A program made the translations under genes and the position numbers. Source: Methylotenera_A sp031379885 (GTDB lineage Bacteria; Pseudomonadota; Gammaproteobacteria; Burkholderiales; Methylophilaceae). Taken from it: DNA of 14,051 bases. Below, in pieces: positions 1 through 7,274 of this stretch (positions are counted from its first letter, which is position 1; each line of letters opens with the position of its first letter). The notes below the pieces were generated by a model. The model worked only from the letters and a program-made list of their open reading frames with translations, was not told the origin of the DNA and did not search any database. The stretch lies in contig JANNFN010000040.1 in NCBI GenBank assembly GCA_031379885.1, positions 1 through 14,051 on the forward strand, read 5' to 3'.

Positions 1-714
1 CTTATATTTATTACTGGACGCAATAAGCGATCGATAGAAGATCATTTTGATAATGCCAGCGAATTAGAAGCATCGCTTGAGGCGAGCGGTAAAAAAGAAT
101 TACTCGAAGCGCTTAAGGCTATTTTACCATCGCATGTATCGTGCATTTTTATTCGTCAGCCAAAGGCGCTAGGGCTAGGGCATGCAGTGTTGTGTGCTAA
201 ACCAGTAGTGGGGGACGCGCCATTCTCAGTTATTTTGGCAGATGATTTAATAGATGCCAACCCGCCTGCAATGCAGCAAATGGCAGATGTTTATGCGCGC
301 AAAAAATGCGCTGTACTTGGCGTGGAAGATGTTTTACCTTCAGAAACGGCTAGTTACGGCATAGTAGATGCATTTCAAATTGAAGAGAGTCTATTGCAAT
401 TAAGAAGCATTGTTGAGAAGCCCAAGCCAGTAGACGCACCTTCTACACTAGCAGTAGTTGGGCGTTATATATTGACGCCTAAAATTTTTGATTGCTTAGA
501 AAAAGTGAAACCTGGCAAAGGTGGCGAAATTCAACTCACGGATGGTATTGCTGATTTAATGCAATATGAAGATATTTTGGCGTACCGCTTCGCAGGTAAA
601 CGTTTTGATTGCGGTAGTAAACTTGGTTTTATGAAAGCAAATGTAGAATTGGCGCTAAAACATCCTGAAATTGCAAAAGACTTTGCTCATTATTTAAAAT
701 CTCTCAAGATATAG
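1..714 (+). CDS. galU: UTP-glucose-1-phosphate uridylyltransferase, 5'-truncated by window edge
   Basis: The enzyme makes UDP-glucose from UTP and glucose-1-phosphate in the cytoplasm, the main sugar donor for EPS. Frame 1 is open from the first base, and 237 residues are visible. It begins LIFITGRNKRSIEDHFD, a stretch characteristic of GalU, so only the N-terminal nucleotide-binding part (about 55 residues of the usual ~290) is missing. Other family signatures are RQPKALGLGHAVLCA, the substrate-binding VEKPKP, and GKGGEIQLTDGIADLM. The ATG at 187 is internal and is not the start. The stop is TAG 712-714. A phosphoribosyltransferase gene follows 14 bases later on the same strand, so the two are probably cotranscribed. 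Its position directly before the EPS genes fits a sugar-nucleotide supply role, but galU is also a general housekeeping gene. The identification is firm. Confidence 0.95.
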   Translation, partial: LIFITGRNKRSIEDHFDNASELEASLEASGKKELLEALKAILPSHVSCIFIRQPKALGLGHAVLCAKPVVGDAPFSVILADDLIDANPPAMQQMADVYARKKCAVLGVEDVLPSETASYGIVDAFQIEESLLQLRSIVEKPKPVDAPSTLAVVGRYILTPKIFDCLEKVKPGKGGEIQLTDGIADLMQYEDILAYRFAGKRFDCGSKLGFMKANVELALKHPEIAKDFAHYLKSLKI

Positions 715-728
715 ATGGAAAATTGACT

Positions 729-1271
729 ATGACAGTCAATCCACTTCAATATTTAGAACAAGCAGAGCTTATTCATAGCGAGCAGGCGGTTAATCAGGCT
801 ATTTCAACAATAGCTGAACAACTCAATCGAGATTATGCGGACGAGCCACCCATTGTGCTATGTGTAATGGGTGGAGCAGTGTTTTTTACTGGTCAATTGT
901 TGCCAAAGTTAACATTTTCACTGGAACTAGACTACGTGCAAGCGACACGTTATCACGGCGAAACCGAAGGCAAGAACTTAAAATGGATTGTGATGCCCAA
1001 GGAAAGTATTAAAAATAGAAAAATTTTAATCCTTGACGATATTCTCGATGAAGGTGTTACTTTAAGAGCTATCATTGACCAATGTAAACTACTTGGCGCA
1101 AAAGTGACAAGATCAGCAGTGTTGGTAGAAAAACAGCTGAATAAAAATAAAGCCACACACGCTGACTATGTGGGCCTTATAGTGCCGAATCGTTATGTAT
1201 TTGGCTGTGGTATGGATGTGTATGGGTGGTGGCGAAACTTGCCTGCTATTTATGCGCTTAAAAATGTTTAA
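729..1271 (+). CDS. hpt: Hypoxanthine-guanine phosphoribosyltransferase-like purine salvage enzyme
   Basis: A type I phosphoribosyltransferase that would transfer ribose-5-phosphate from PRPP to hypoxanthine or guanine. The PRPP-binding signature ILILDDILDEGVTL lies at residues ~99-112 (the DD pair at 103-104 and the EGVT loop), and an N-terminal VMGGAVFF loop at ~residue 47 is typical of the HGPRT group. The C-terminus VFGCGMDVYGWWRNLPAIYAL also fits. I chose the ATG at 729 (180 residues) because GGAA at 717-720 is 8 bases upstream. A TTG at 723 is also in frame but would sit 2 bases from that element. The gene lies 14 bases after galU, probably in the same transcript, and has no obvious link to EPS. 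The exact base specificity (hypoxanthine, guanine or xanthine) cannot be read from the sequence. Confidence 0.88.
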   Translation: MTVNPLQYLEQAELIHSEQAVNQAISTIAEQLNRDYADEPPIVLCVMGGAVFFTGQLLPKLTFSLELDYVQATRYHGETEGKNLKWIVMPKESIKNRKILILDDILDEGVTLRAIIDQCKLLGAKVTRSAVLVEKQLNKNKATHADYVGLIVPNRYVFGCGMDVYGWWRNLPAIYALKNV

Positions 1272-1323
1272 TGCCATTGTAAAGTGCGATTAATAAGGAT
1301 TAAGTTATCTGCCTAGTGCCAAA

Positions 1324-1353
1324 AAGTGTCAACAAGTTGACATTAGTGTCGAC
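1324..1353. promoter_or_regulatory. Candidate operator: 20-bp dyad plus phased half-site upstream of epsA
   Basis: TGTCAAC (1327-1333) and GTTGACA (1336-1342) form a perfect 7-bp inverted repeat separated by AA. The near-symmetry extends to about 20 bp (1325-1344). AGTGTCAAC at 1325-1333 recurs as AGTGTCGAC at 1345-1353, exactly 20 bp on, about two helical turns. The right arm contains TTGACA (1337-1342), a perfect -35 hexamer, but I see no good -10 at 16-18 bp. The size and symmetry resemble operators of LuxR-type regulators, and such a regulator is encoded about 160 bp downstream. Autoregulation is inference. Confidence 0.4.
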
Positions 1354-1447
1354 GTTTAATCGCAATATTTAATGTTTGTTGTCGTAAATTATTTGTAACA
1401 TATTGATTTAATTGCTTAAAAAAAACAAAAGAAAGCTGGTATTAAAA

Positions 1448-1480
1448 ATGCAACTGTATTCTCATCGAGTACTATTATGA
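1448..1480 (+). other. Possible 10-codon leader ORF overlapping an upstream epsA start
   Basis: ATG at 1448 opens a 10-codon frame (MQLYSHRVLL) that ends in TGA 1478-1480. The end overlaps the ATG at 1477 as ATGA, the classic arrangement for translational coupling. There is no convincing ribosome-binding site in front of it, and the regulator more probably starts at 1501, so this may be chance. Confidence 0.15.
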
Positions 1481-1500
1481 GTCGTGAGAGGCGTGCAGAC

Positions 1501-2268
1501 ATGGAAGACAATACTACCACCCAAAATTGGGAGCAGGTGTTCAAAGTTATTCAGAATTCTTTTACTGTGCAAAAACATGTAGATTTTTTTAAGTGGCTAC
1601 AAGGAAGCGTTAGTGAAGTGCTTCCTCATGATGTTTTAGTGGCAACTTGGGGTGATTTTGCTACGGGTGAACTTAATTTTGATGTATCGTCAAACATTGA
1701 TGATATCCGCACACAAAAACTTATTGACGCACCTGGTGTTTTTTCTTATTTAATGTCGAATCTGCATCAGCGCTGGATTGATAATGGTGAAAGATGGTTC
1801 AGGATTAACTTTTTTGATGCTGCAGGCATCAATGCTCAATCGCCAACTGCGTTTACACGTAAATTAGTAGGAATGAACTCTTTGCTTGTGTATGGTGTGC
1901 GTGACACACGAGGCAAAGATGATTGCATCTATGTATTTTTTGATAGAGCACGAGAATTTCAAGTGCAGCATTCTGTTCTAGGTTTGTTAATGCCACATGT
2001 AGATGCAGCATTACGTCGTGTTGAAAGCATGGAAACTCCGACAATTGAAGAAGATATGATTGGTGAGTTGCATATTGGCGGATTAAGTGAACGTGAGCAT
2101 GAAATTTTACATTGGGTTAAAACTGGTAAAACTAACTATGAAATTGGCATGATTTTAACGATTAGCCCAAATACTGTAAAAAATCACCTCAAACGTATTT
2201 TTCAAAAATTAGATGTATCTTGCCGTGCACAAGCAGTAGCTAAATACTCGCCACAGAGACTAGATTAA
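1501..2268 (+). CDS. epsA: LuxR-type transcriptional regulator, EpsA-like
   Basis: Probably a DNA-binding regulator of the EPS locus. The C-terminal ~60 residues (about 195-248) form a GerE/LuxR helix-turn-helix: LSEREHEIL, then GKTNYEIGMILTISPNTVKNHLKRIFQKLDV and RAQAVAKY. The N-terminal ~170 residues carry no evident autoinducer-domain or receiver motif. The linker, with FDRAREFQVQHSVLGLLMPHVDAALRRV, resembles the EpsA regulators found with XrtB-type EPS clusters such as methanolan's. I chose the ATG at 1501 (255 residues) because GAGAGG lies at 1486-1491 with 9-base spacing. The in-frame ATG at 1477 would add 8 residues but has no good ribosome-binding site. The initiating transferase gene begins 4 bases after the stop, so the two are cotranscribed. 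A dyad upstream (1324-1353) is a candidate binding site. Which signal it senses is unknown. Confidence 0.8.
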   Translation: MEDNTTTQNWEQVFKVIQNSFTVQKHVDFFKWLQGSVSEVLPHDVLVATWGDFATGELNFDVSSNIDDIRTQKLIDAPGVFSYLMSNLHQRWIDNGERWFRINFFDAAGINAQSPTAFTRKLVGMNSLLVYGVRDTRGKDDCIYVFFDRAREFQVQHSVLGLLMPHVDAALRRVESMETPTIEEDMIGELHIGGLSEREHEILHWVKTGKTNYEIGMILTISPNTVKNHLKRIFQKLDVSCRAQAVAKYSPQRLD

Positions 2269-2272
2269 TGGT

Positions 2273-3718
2273 ATGGTAATTAGATCAAACTCAAGGTCGG
2301 TTCTGCAACGCAGAAAAGGCCTTGTTACTTTATTACAGCCCATACTTGATGGGTTGGCTATTTTAAGTGTTGCTTGGTTCTTTATTGAATTAAATATTGG
2401 CTACCTCACGCAAGACTATGTGATTTTGTTATTAGTATTGCTAGGCTTAGTGTCAGTAATGTATGACCGCTATGCTATTTACCGCACTAGCTCGAATTTC
2501 TCCAGTAAAATCATCAGTTTATTTAATGCATGGACAATTAGCTTTTTGGCTTTATTTTTGTTGGCTTTTTTAAGTAAGCAAAGTACGGTTTACTCACGGG
2601 TTTTTATTGTAGAGTTTTATGTGGTTGGTTTTTTAGTTCAAGGGCTTATTCATTTCGTCACTAGGTTTATCACCCAAAGCTTTAATAAACATAGTCAAGT
2701 CACTGATAATGTCATTATTGTTGGACATGGTCAGTTGGCAAATTATTTAGAGCATAAAATTACATCTAATCCATGGTTGCATCAGCGCGTAATTGGAACC
2801 GTATCAATTGAAGAGGAATTAAAGCGCAATCGAAAAATACAAAAATCTGAGTTAAATGCATTTGAAACTAGTAACGCGATTCGTTTAGGTAAAGTATCAG
2901 AGCTACCCGATTTAATTGACGAGCATGGCATTACAACTATTTATATTGTTACGCCCCTAGAATCCTCTACCGTATTAGAGAAATTGTACTTTGTGTTACT
3001 AGATAAACACGTTTCGATTCATTGGATTCCTGATATTTTCTCTTTAAGGTTAATTAATCATAGCGTTAGAGAGATAGCAGGCATTCCCGTGTTGACACTT
3101 TCTGAAACGCCGCTGACTGGAGTTAATAAGCTGGGTAAGTCCATAGAAGATAAGGTGCTTTCTAGCTTAATATTGTTATTGATAAGTCCTATATTGCTGG
3201 CAATCGGAATCGCAGTTAAATTGGATAGTCCTGGACCAGTATTCTTTAGACAAGAAAGAGCTGGTTGGAATGGCAAAACTTTTACTATTTGGAAATTCAG
3301 AAGTATGCAAGTAAATCAAGCTGATGCAGGCAGTAATGAGCTAAAACAAGCGGAAAAAAATGATCCACGCGTCACGAAAGTAGGTGCATTTATCCGAAAA
3401 ACTAGTTTAGATGAGTTGCCACAATTGTTTAACGTGCTTACCGGGGACATGTCATTGGTTGGGCCTAGGCCACATGCAATTCAGCACGATGAGGTATATT
3501 CGCAGCGGATTAACGATTATTATGCCCGTCACAATATTAAGCCAGGCATTACGGGATTGGCGCAGGTGAGGGGCTATAGGGGCGAGACTAAAGAAATTGA
3601 TCAAATGACGAAACGTATTGAGTCTGATATTGAATATATCAATAACTGGTCTATTTGGTTAGATTTATCAATACTTGCAAGAACTACAACTGCATTTACA
3701 GGTAAAGAGGCTTACTAG
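2273..3718 (+). CDS. epsB: Undecaprenyl-phosphate sugar-1-phosphate transferase (WcaJ/EpsB type), EPS initiating enzyme
   Basis: This inner-membrane enzyme would transfer a hexose-1-phosphate, probably glucose, from its UDP form to undecaprenyl phosphate, the first step of repeat-unit assembly. Four N-terminal membrane segments (roughly residues 19-37, 46-64, 84-101, 108-128) are followed by a CoA-binding-like domain with VIIVGHGQLA at ~148, then a membrane hairpin at ~294-314. The catalytic bacterial sugar transferase domain runs to the end: DSPGPVFFRQERAG at ~317, IWKFRSM ending at ~345, DPRVTKVGAFIRKTSLDELPQ at ~365-384, SLVGPRPH at ~396, and KPGITGLAQVRGYRGET. The length of 481 is normal for polyprenyl glycosylphosphotransferases. 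It starts 4 bases after epsA. The ribosome-binding site is weak, which suggests coupling. A hairpin terminator follows. The sugar is inferred from the family, not read directly. Confidence 0.9.
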   Translation: MVIRSNSRSVLQRRKGLVTLLQPILDGLAILSVAWFFIELNIGYLTQDYVILLLVLLGLVSVMYDRYAIYRTSSNFSSKIISLFNAWTISFLALFLLAFLSKQSTVYSRVFIVEFYVVGFLVQGLIHFVTRFITQSFNKHSQVTDNVIIVGHGQLANYLEHKITSNPWLHQRVIGTVSIEEELKRNRKIQKSELNAFETSNAIRLGKVSELPDLIDEHGITTIYIVTPLESSTVLEKLYFVLLDKHVSIHWIPDIFSLRLINHSVREIAGIPVLTLSETPLTGVNKLGKSIEDKVLSSLILLLISPILLAIGIAVKLDSPGPVFFRQERAGWNGKTFTIWKFRSMQVNQADAGSNELKQAEKNDPRVTKVGAFIRKTSLDELPQLFNVLTGDMSLVGPRPHAIQHDEVYSQRINDYYARHNIKPGITGLAQVRGYRGETKEIDQMTKRIESDIEYINNWSIWLDLSILARTTTAFTGKEAY

Positions 3719-3731
3719 TTTATTTCGTAAA

Positions 3732-3755
3732 AATAGCCCAATAGGGCTATTGTTT
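3732..3755 (+). terminator. Intrinsic terminator after the initiating transferase gene
   Basis: AATAGCCC (3732-3739), loop AATA, and GGGCTATT (3744-3751) form a perfect 8-bp stem-loop, followed by a short, interrupted T-rich stretch (TGTTT). It begins 13 bases after the stop of the upstream gene, so it probably ends the epsA-epsB transcript. The T tract is modest, so readthrough is possible. Confidence 0.7.
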
Positions 3756-3820
3756 AAGGGTTTAAATTCAATAGAATAAAGCTGTAGTATAGATTAGTTG
3801 TTTTTAGGACTTAACCGACA

Positions 3821-3848
3821 TTGATAGTTATATTTTGTTGTGTTAAAT
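3821..3848 (+). promoter_or_regulatory. Weak candidate promoter
   Basis: TTGATA at 3821-3826 (5 of 6 matches to the sigma-70 -35) is followed 16 bp later by TTAAAT at 3843-3848 (4 of 6 to the -10). In such AT-rich DNA this could be chance. It is listed because the region lies between two terminators and must hold the start for the downstream operon. Confidence 0.2.
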
Positions 3849-3870
3849 GATACATTTAGTAAAAACAAGC

Positions 3871-3876
3871 TATAAT
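3871..3876 (+). promoter_or_regulatory. Sigma-70 -10 element (TATAAT) for the export operon
   Basis: A perfect TATAAT lies 80 bases before the OPX gene start. The best -35 at acceptable spacing is poor: GATACA at 3849-3854, a 16-bp spacer and only 3 of 6 matches. This suggests an activator-dependent promoter or none. Transcription would begin near 3883, only about 20 bases before a strong terminator hairpin. Confidence 0.4.
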
Positions 3877-3902
3877 TCACTTTAATTGTTTAAATTTTTT
3901 AG

Positions 3903-3928
3903 AAAAAGGGCGACAAGCCCTTTTTTTT
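3903..3928 (+). terminator. Strong intrinsic terminator just upstream of the OPX gene; candidate attenuator
   Basis: AAAAAGGGC (3903-3911), loop GACAA, and GCCCTTTTT (3917-3925) form a perfect 9-bp stem whose 3' arm runs into eight consecutive T (3921-3928). This is a textbook Rho-independent terminator. It stands between a TATAAT (3871) and the ribosome-binding site (3946-3950) of the next gene, so it must be bypassed if that promoter drives the operon. It could instead stop readthrough from upstream, if the operon promoter lies in the 17 bases after it, which looks unlikely. Confidence 0.85.
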
Positions 3929-3955
3929 ATATTATTGTTTAACTTGGAGGACGAT

Positions 3956-4516
3956 ATGAATATAAAATCAACTTTTGCACTTTTCATTACATGCTTTGTG
4001 TTTTCTGGAGCATCATTTTCTGCTGATTCAAATGCTGTCTATAAGCTTAATCAAGGAGATTTGCTACAAATTTCCGTTTGGGGTGAAGAGAGTCTTCAAA
4101 AAGAAGTTAGGGTATTGCCAGATGGAAGCATTACATTTCCACTTGCTGGTCGGGTTGAAGTGGCTAATTCCACAACGCCAGAAGTCGAAAAACGTATTAC
4201 AGAGAAGTTAAAAACTTATTTGCCAGACCCGCAAGTGACGGTAGTAATATCAAACATTGAAGGTAACCGAGCATATATCATTGGTAAAGTTCTGAGACCT
4301 GGTCCAGTTTTACTCACTGGGCCTATGACTGTTTTGCAGGCACTCAGTCAGGCAGGTGGGCTGGATAAATTTGCTGATTTAGACTCTATCAAAGTGTTGC
4401 GTGGTGGTGCAGGAAACCAGACGGTTGTGCCTGTAAACTACAGCAAACTTATTAAAGGTCAAAGTCTAGATTCAAATATATTGTTAAATACTGGCGATAC
4501 AATATTAGTACCTTAA
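3956..4516 (+). CDS. Polysaccharide export protein (OPX family, Poly_export/SLBB)
   Basis: A periplasmic or outer-membrane export component (Wza/GumB relative) that helps carry the EPS across the envelope. I chose the ATG at 3956 (186 residues) because GGAGG at 3946-3950 is 5 bases upstream; an earlier in-frame ATG at 3935 lacks such a site. Residues 1-23 are a Sec signal peptide ending near SFSA. The Cys at 13 is inside the hydrophobic core with no lipobox, so it is probably not a lipoprotein, unlike Wza. The Poly_export domain follows (YKLNQGDLLQISVWGEE, then VLPDGSITFPLAGRVEV at ~50-67). An SLBB segment comes next (AYIIGKVLRPGPVLLTGPMT and VLQALSQAGGL, ~105-135). It ends NTGDTILVP with no C-terminal transmembrane helix. 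It is about half the length of Wza, so the pore is probably made with the barrel encoded next. Confidence 0.88.
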   Translation: MNIKSTFALFITCFVFSGASFSADSNAVYKLNQGDLLQISVWGEESLQKEVRVLPDGSITFPLAGRVEVANSTTPEVEKRITEKLKTYLPDPQVTVVISNIEGNRAYIIGKVLRPGPVLLTGPMTVLQALSQAGGLDKFADLDSIKVLRGGAGNQTVVPVNYSKLIKGQSLDSNILLNTGDTILVP

Positions 4517-4568
4517 AGCATCCTAAGGATAACGGTTTGAATTTTGATAAAGTTTAAGAATATATAAA

Positions 4569-5669
4569 TTGACATCTAGAGCAATCAAAAGACTTTGTGT
4601 CTTTAGTTTTATGGTTATTACTTTTCCTGCTGAAGCCCTAGTGGTACTTCAGCAGGCATCAGTGTCTGTCGGCACGGAGTACGATACCAACCCTAGAATG
4701 ACCGCTAATAACAAGCAGTCCATCTGGCGCTATACTGCAACGCCTAGGTATACAATTTCTGCGGTAGAAAATCAAAATCGTTGGTATGCCGATGCTGGCT
4801 TACGCGTACAGCGTTCATCAAATAAAACCATCAATCTAGACCGTGAAGATCCTAATGTTATTGTTGGATGGGAGCGTGAAAATGAAAGAGGTCAGTTTAG
4901 CTTAACTGCCCAGTACAACAAGGCTAGTACACGCTTTACCGAGTTCGATGGAACGGGGCTGGTACTTAATGATGGTAGCTCAGTTAGCAAAACAATTGCT
5001 GCAAACTGGTCAAGATTGCTAACAGAAAAATTAAATTTTACACTTGGCGGCCAATATCTTAAAACGGCTTATAGCGGTGGAACTTTTACGGACTACTCTA
5101 CAAAATCCATAAACTCAGGTTTAACTTATCAGTTGAATGAGAGAATTAGTCCATTTATTCAAGTGGGGTTATCTGAATTCGTTCCAGAAGGGCAAGCTCG
5201 TCAGAATACTAAATCTCAAAACTACTTAGCAGGTGCAAACTTTAATTTAAACCCGCAACTTAATTTTAGCGCTGCTGCAGGTGTAAATCATGTATCAACT
5301 ATAGGTAGCGGTTGGATTGCAAATACTAATTTTAATTATCTAGCAGAGAAACATAACTTTAGAGGCGCCTTGGCACGTAGCGTTTCGGCAAGTGGTATTG
5401 GTAATTTTCAAAAGTCTGATAGGTTGTCATTGGGATATAGTTACGATCTTTCCGAAAAAAGCAGGCTGGGAACAAATTTCTCATGGAGAAAGAATAATTC
5501 ACTAAATAGCACTGAAACTAAGCAGCTAGGCGGGTTCTATTCTCGAGAGCTCTCAGAGTTCTGGCAAATGAATTTATCGCTACAATTGAGGAATCTAAAA
5601 AGTACGAATCAAAAAGCTAACGGCGAAGTTGTTGGCATAACATTTACATACAACACCCCAGAATTTTAA
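4569..5669 (+). CDS. Outer-membrane beta-barrel protein of the EPS export system
   Basis: Probably the outer-membrane channel or anchor paired with the short OPX protein. The TTG start at 4569 gives 366 residues and a good Sec signal peptide (basic RAIKR, hydrophobic LCVFSFMVITF, then AEA). The next ATG (4611) would delete the basic part, and a stop lies 21 bases upstream, so TTG is the best choice despite a weak ribosome-binding site. The mature protein is alternating polar and hydrophobic strands with aromatic ends (SVSVGTEYDTNPRM, YTATPRYTISAV, NLSLQLRNLK) and closes with VVGITFTYNTPEF, whose terminal Phe is typical of barrels inserted by BAM. It resembles barrel proteins such as EpsL found in EPS clusters with PEP-CTERM-type regulators, but the match is structural rather than motif-based. 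It lies 52 bases after the OPX gene and 18 before the co-polymerase gene. Confidence 0.7.
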   Translation: MTSRAIKRLCVFSFMVITFPAEALVVLQQASVSVGTEYDTNPRMTANNKQSIWRYTATPRYTISAVENQNRWYADAGLRVQRSSNKTINLDREDPNVIVGWERENERGQFSLTAQYNKASTRFTEFDGTGLVLNDGSSVSKTIAANWSRLLTEKLNFTLGGQYLKTAYSGGTFTDYSTKSINSGLTYQLNERISPFIQVGLSEFVPEGQARQNTKSQNYLAGANFNLNPQLNFSAAAGVNHVSTIGSGWIANTNFNYLAEKHNFRGALARSVSASGIGNFQKSDRLSLGYSYDLSEKSRLGTNFSWRKNNSLNSTETKQLGGFYSRELSEFWQMNLSLQLRNLKSTNQKANGEVVGITFTYNTPEF

Positions 5670-5687
5670 GATTTCAGAAATCCCCCT

Positions 5688-7265
5688 ATGGCTATTGAAT
5701 ACGAATTAACCTTAAGCGATTACTTATCTATTTTAAAACGTAGATGGGTTCAAATGCTTGTAGTTGCAACCTTAATATTAATTGCTGCAATATCAACAGC
5801 AGTCTTATTGCCCCCAGTATATCAATCCACAGGCACAATTTTAGTTGAGTCACAACAGATTCCGCCCGATTTAGTTAAAGCTACTGTTACCAGCTTTGCT
5901 GATGAGCGTATTGCAGTAATCAAGCAACGGGTGATGACGAGAGATAATTTGTTTCGTATTATTCAAAAATATCATTTATACCCAGACAAAATTAATTCAG
6001 AAACAGCTTCAACGCTAATTGATAACATGCGAGAAAGCATCTCTGTTGAGTTACTTAGTGCTGACGTACAAGGGGTTAAGGGCGGTAAAGCTACAATTGC
6101 ATTTAAAGTTGGTTTTGAATATGTTAAACCTGAAATTGCACATAAAGTTGCTAATGAGCTAGTCACATTATTTTTAGATGAAAATGTAAAAGCTAGAACA
6201 GAGCGCGCCACTGAAACAACTGAATTTTTGACACAAGAATTAGATCGGTTAAAAGTAGAGTTAGAGGGTGTTGAAAATAAGGTGGCAACTTTTAAGCAGG
6301 AACATGCAAATTCGTTACCAGAACACTTAGATATGCATATGGGTATGATGCAACGCTCGGAGGGTGAAATAAAGGAGCTAGATCGCGAATATAAAGCAAC
6401 ACAAGAGGAGTTAAGATATTTAGATGTCGAATTAACTTCAGCTCAAGCCAGCGCGAAAACAAATGGAAATAACGTTGTTTCAGCCATATCGGAGCTTGAT
6501 AAAGCAAAAGCTGAGCTAGACCGCTCCCTGATTTTATATAAAGAGACGCATCCTACAATTCGTGCATTAAAGAGAAGAATTGAAACATTAGAAAAAGCCT
6601 CACTGGCGCCAGTTGAGCCAAAGTCAGTTAAAACTGACATTGCTACAGACTTAGTAATAGCTAAGATTCAAGCACAAATTGAGGCAGCAAAAGTTAAGTT
6701 AAGCTCATTGGCACAGCAAAAAAAAGAGTCACTAGGTAAATTAGATCAGCTACAGGCGCAGGTCTCGCAGAGTCCGCAGGTAGAAAAAGGGCTCTTTACA
6801 CTGATGCGAGATTATGAAAATGCAAAAGCGAAATATGAAGAAGTAAAGTCAAAACAGGTAAATGCAAAAATCGCAGAAAATCTAGAATCGGAAAATAAAG
6901 CAGAGCGCTTTTCAATGTTGGAGCCACCTATTTTCCCAGATAAGCCAATTAAACCTAATAGAAAAAAAATAATTGCTTTAGGTATATTTGCCGCAATAGG
7001 CGGTGCTATGGCGCTAGTGGCATTGCTAGAAACGTTGGATCAAAGAGTGAGAGGTGTTGAATCGTTAACAGCATTAATTAACATGAGACCATTGGTAATT
7101 ATTCCCTATATCTCAACTCAGGGTGAAATAAAGCGTAGAAAATACCTAACAAGATACTTTTTTATAGCAATATTAATTTTAATTATTTTAGTACTTTTGC
7201 TGATACATTTTTTAATTATGCCTCTTGATTTAGTGATTGTTAAGTTAATGGCAAGATTTGCGTAG
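5688..7265 (+). CDS. Wzz/GumC-type polysaccharide co-polymerase (chain-length determinant)
   Basis: An inner-membrane protein that would set polymer length and connect the polymerase, kinase and exporter. Residues 7-42 are the Wzz N-terminal motif and first membrane helix (YLSILKRRW, then hydrophobic 20-42), followed by IPPDLV, typical of this family. A long periplasmic helical region with coiled-coil character covers about 175-405. The Pro-rich PPIFPDKPIKPNRK (~414-427) precedes the second helix (428-449). A cytoplasmic tail (ESLTALINMRPLVIIPYIS) resembles the part that contacts BY-kinases. Unusually, a third strong hydrophobic segment follows (~490-513). At 525 residues it is longer than the plain EpsF type and lacks a fused kinase, which is encoded separately by the next gene. 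The ribosome-binding site is poor. The stop is 9 bases before the kinase start. Confidence 0.85.
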   Translation: MAIEYELTLSDYLSILKRRWVQMLVVATLILIAAISTAVLLPPVYQSTGTILVESQQIPPDLVKATVTSFADERIAVIKQRVMTRDNLFRIIQKYHLYPDKINSETASTLIDNMRESISVELLSADVQGVKGGKATIAFKVGFEYVKPEIAHKVANELVTLFLDENVKARTERATETTEFLTQELDRLKVELEGVENKVATFKQEHANSLPEHLDMHMGMMQRSEGEIKELDREYKATQEELRYLDVELTSAQASAKTNGNNVVSAISELDKAKAELDRSLILYKETHPTIRALKRRIETLEKASLAPVEPKSVKTDIATDLVIAKIQAQIEAAKVKLSSLAQQKKESLGKLDQLQAQVSQSPQVEKGLFTLMRDYENAKAKYEEVKSKQVNAKIAENLESENKAERFSMLEPPIFPDKPIKPNRKKIIALGIFAAIGGAMALVALLETLDQRVRGVESLTALINMRPLVIIPYISTQGEIKRRKYLTRYFFIAILILIILVLLLIHFLIMPLDLVIVKLMARFA

Positions 7266-7274
7266 AGGTGAATG

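Noticed and set aside
3719..3955. RfaH ops (JUMPstart) element or a cyclic-di-GMP riboswitch in the export-operon leader
   Set aside because: No GGCGGTAG-like string and no conserved GEMM-type core could be found. The region is too AT-rich and short for such a folded aptamer.
4520..4530. ATCCTAAGGAT palindrome just after the OPX gene
   Set aside because: It is eleven bases with no T tract and no second copy in the window. It may only provide an AGGA-like site and is consistent with chance.
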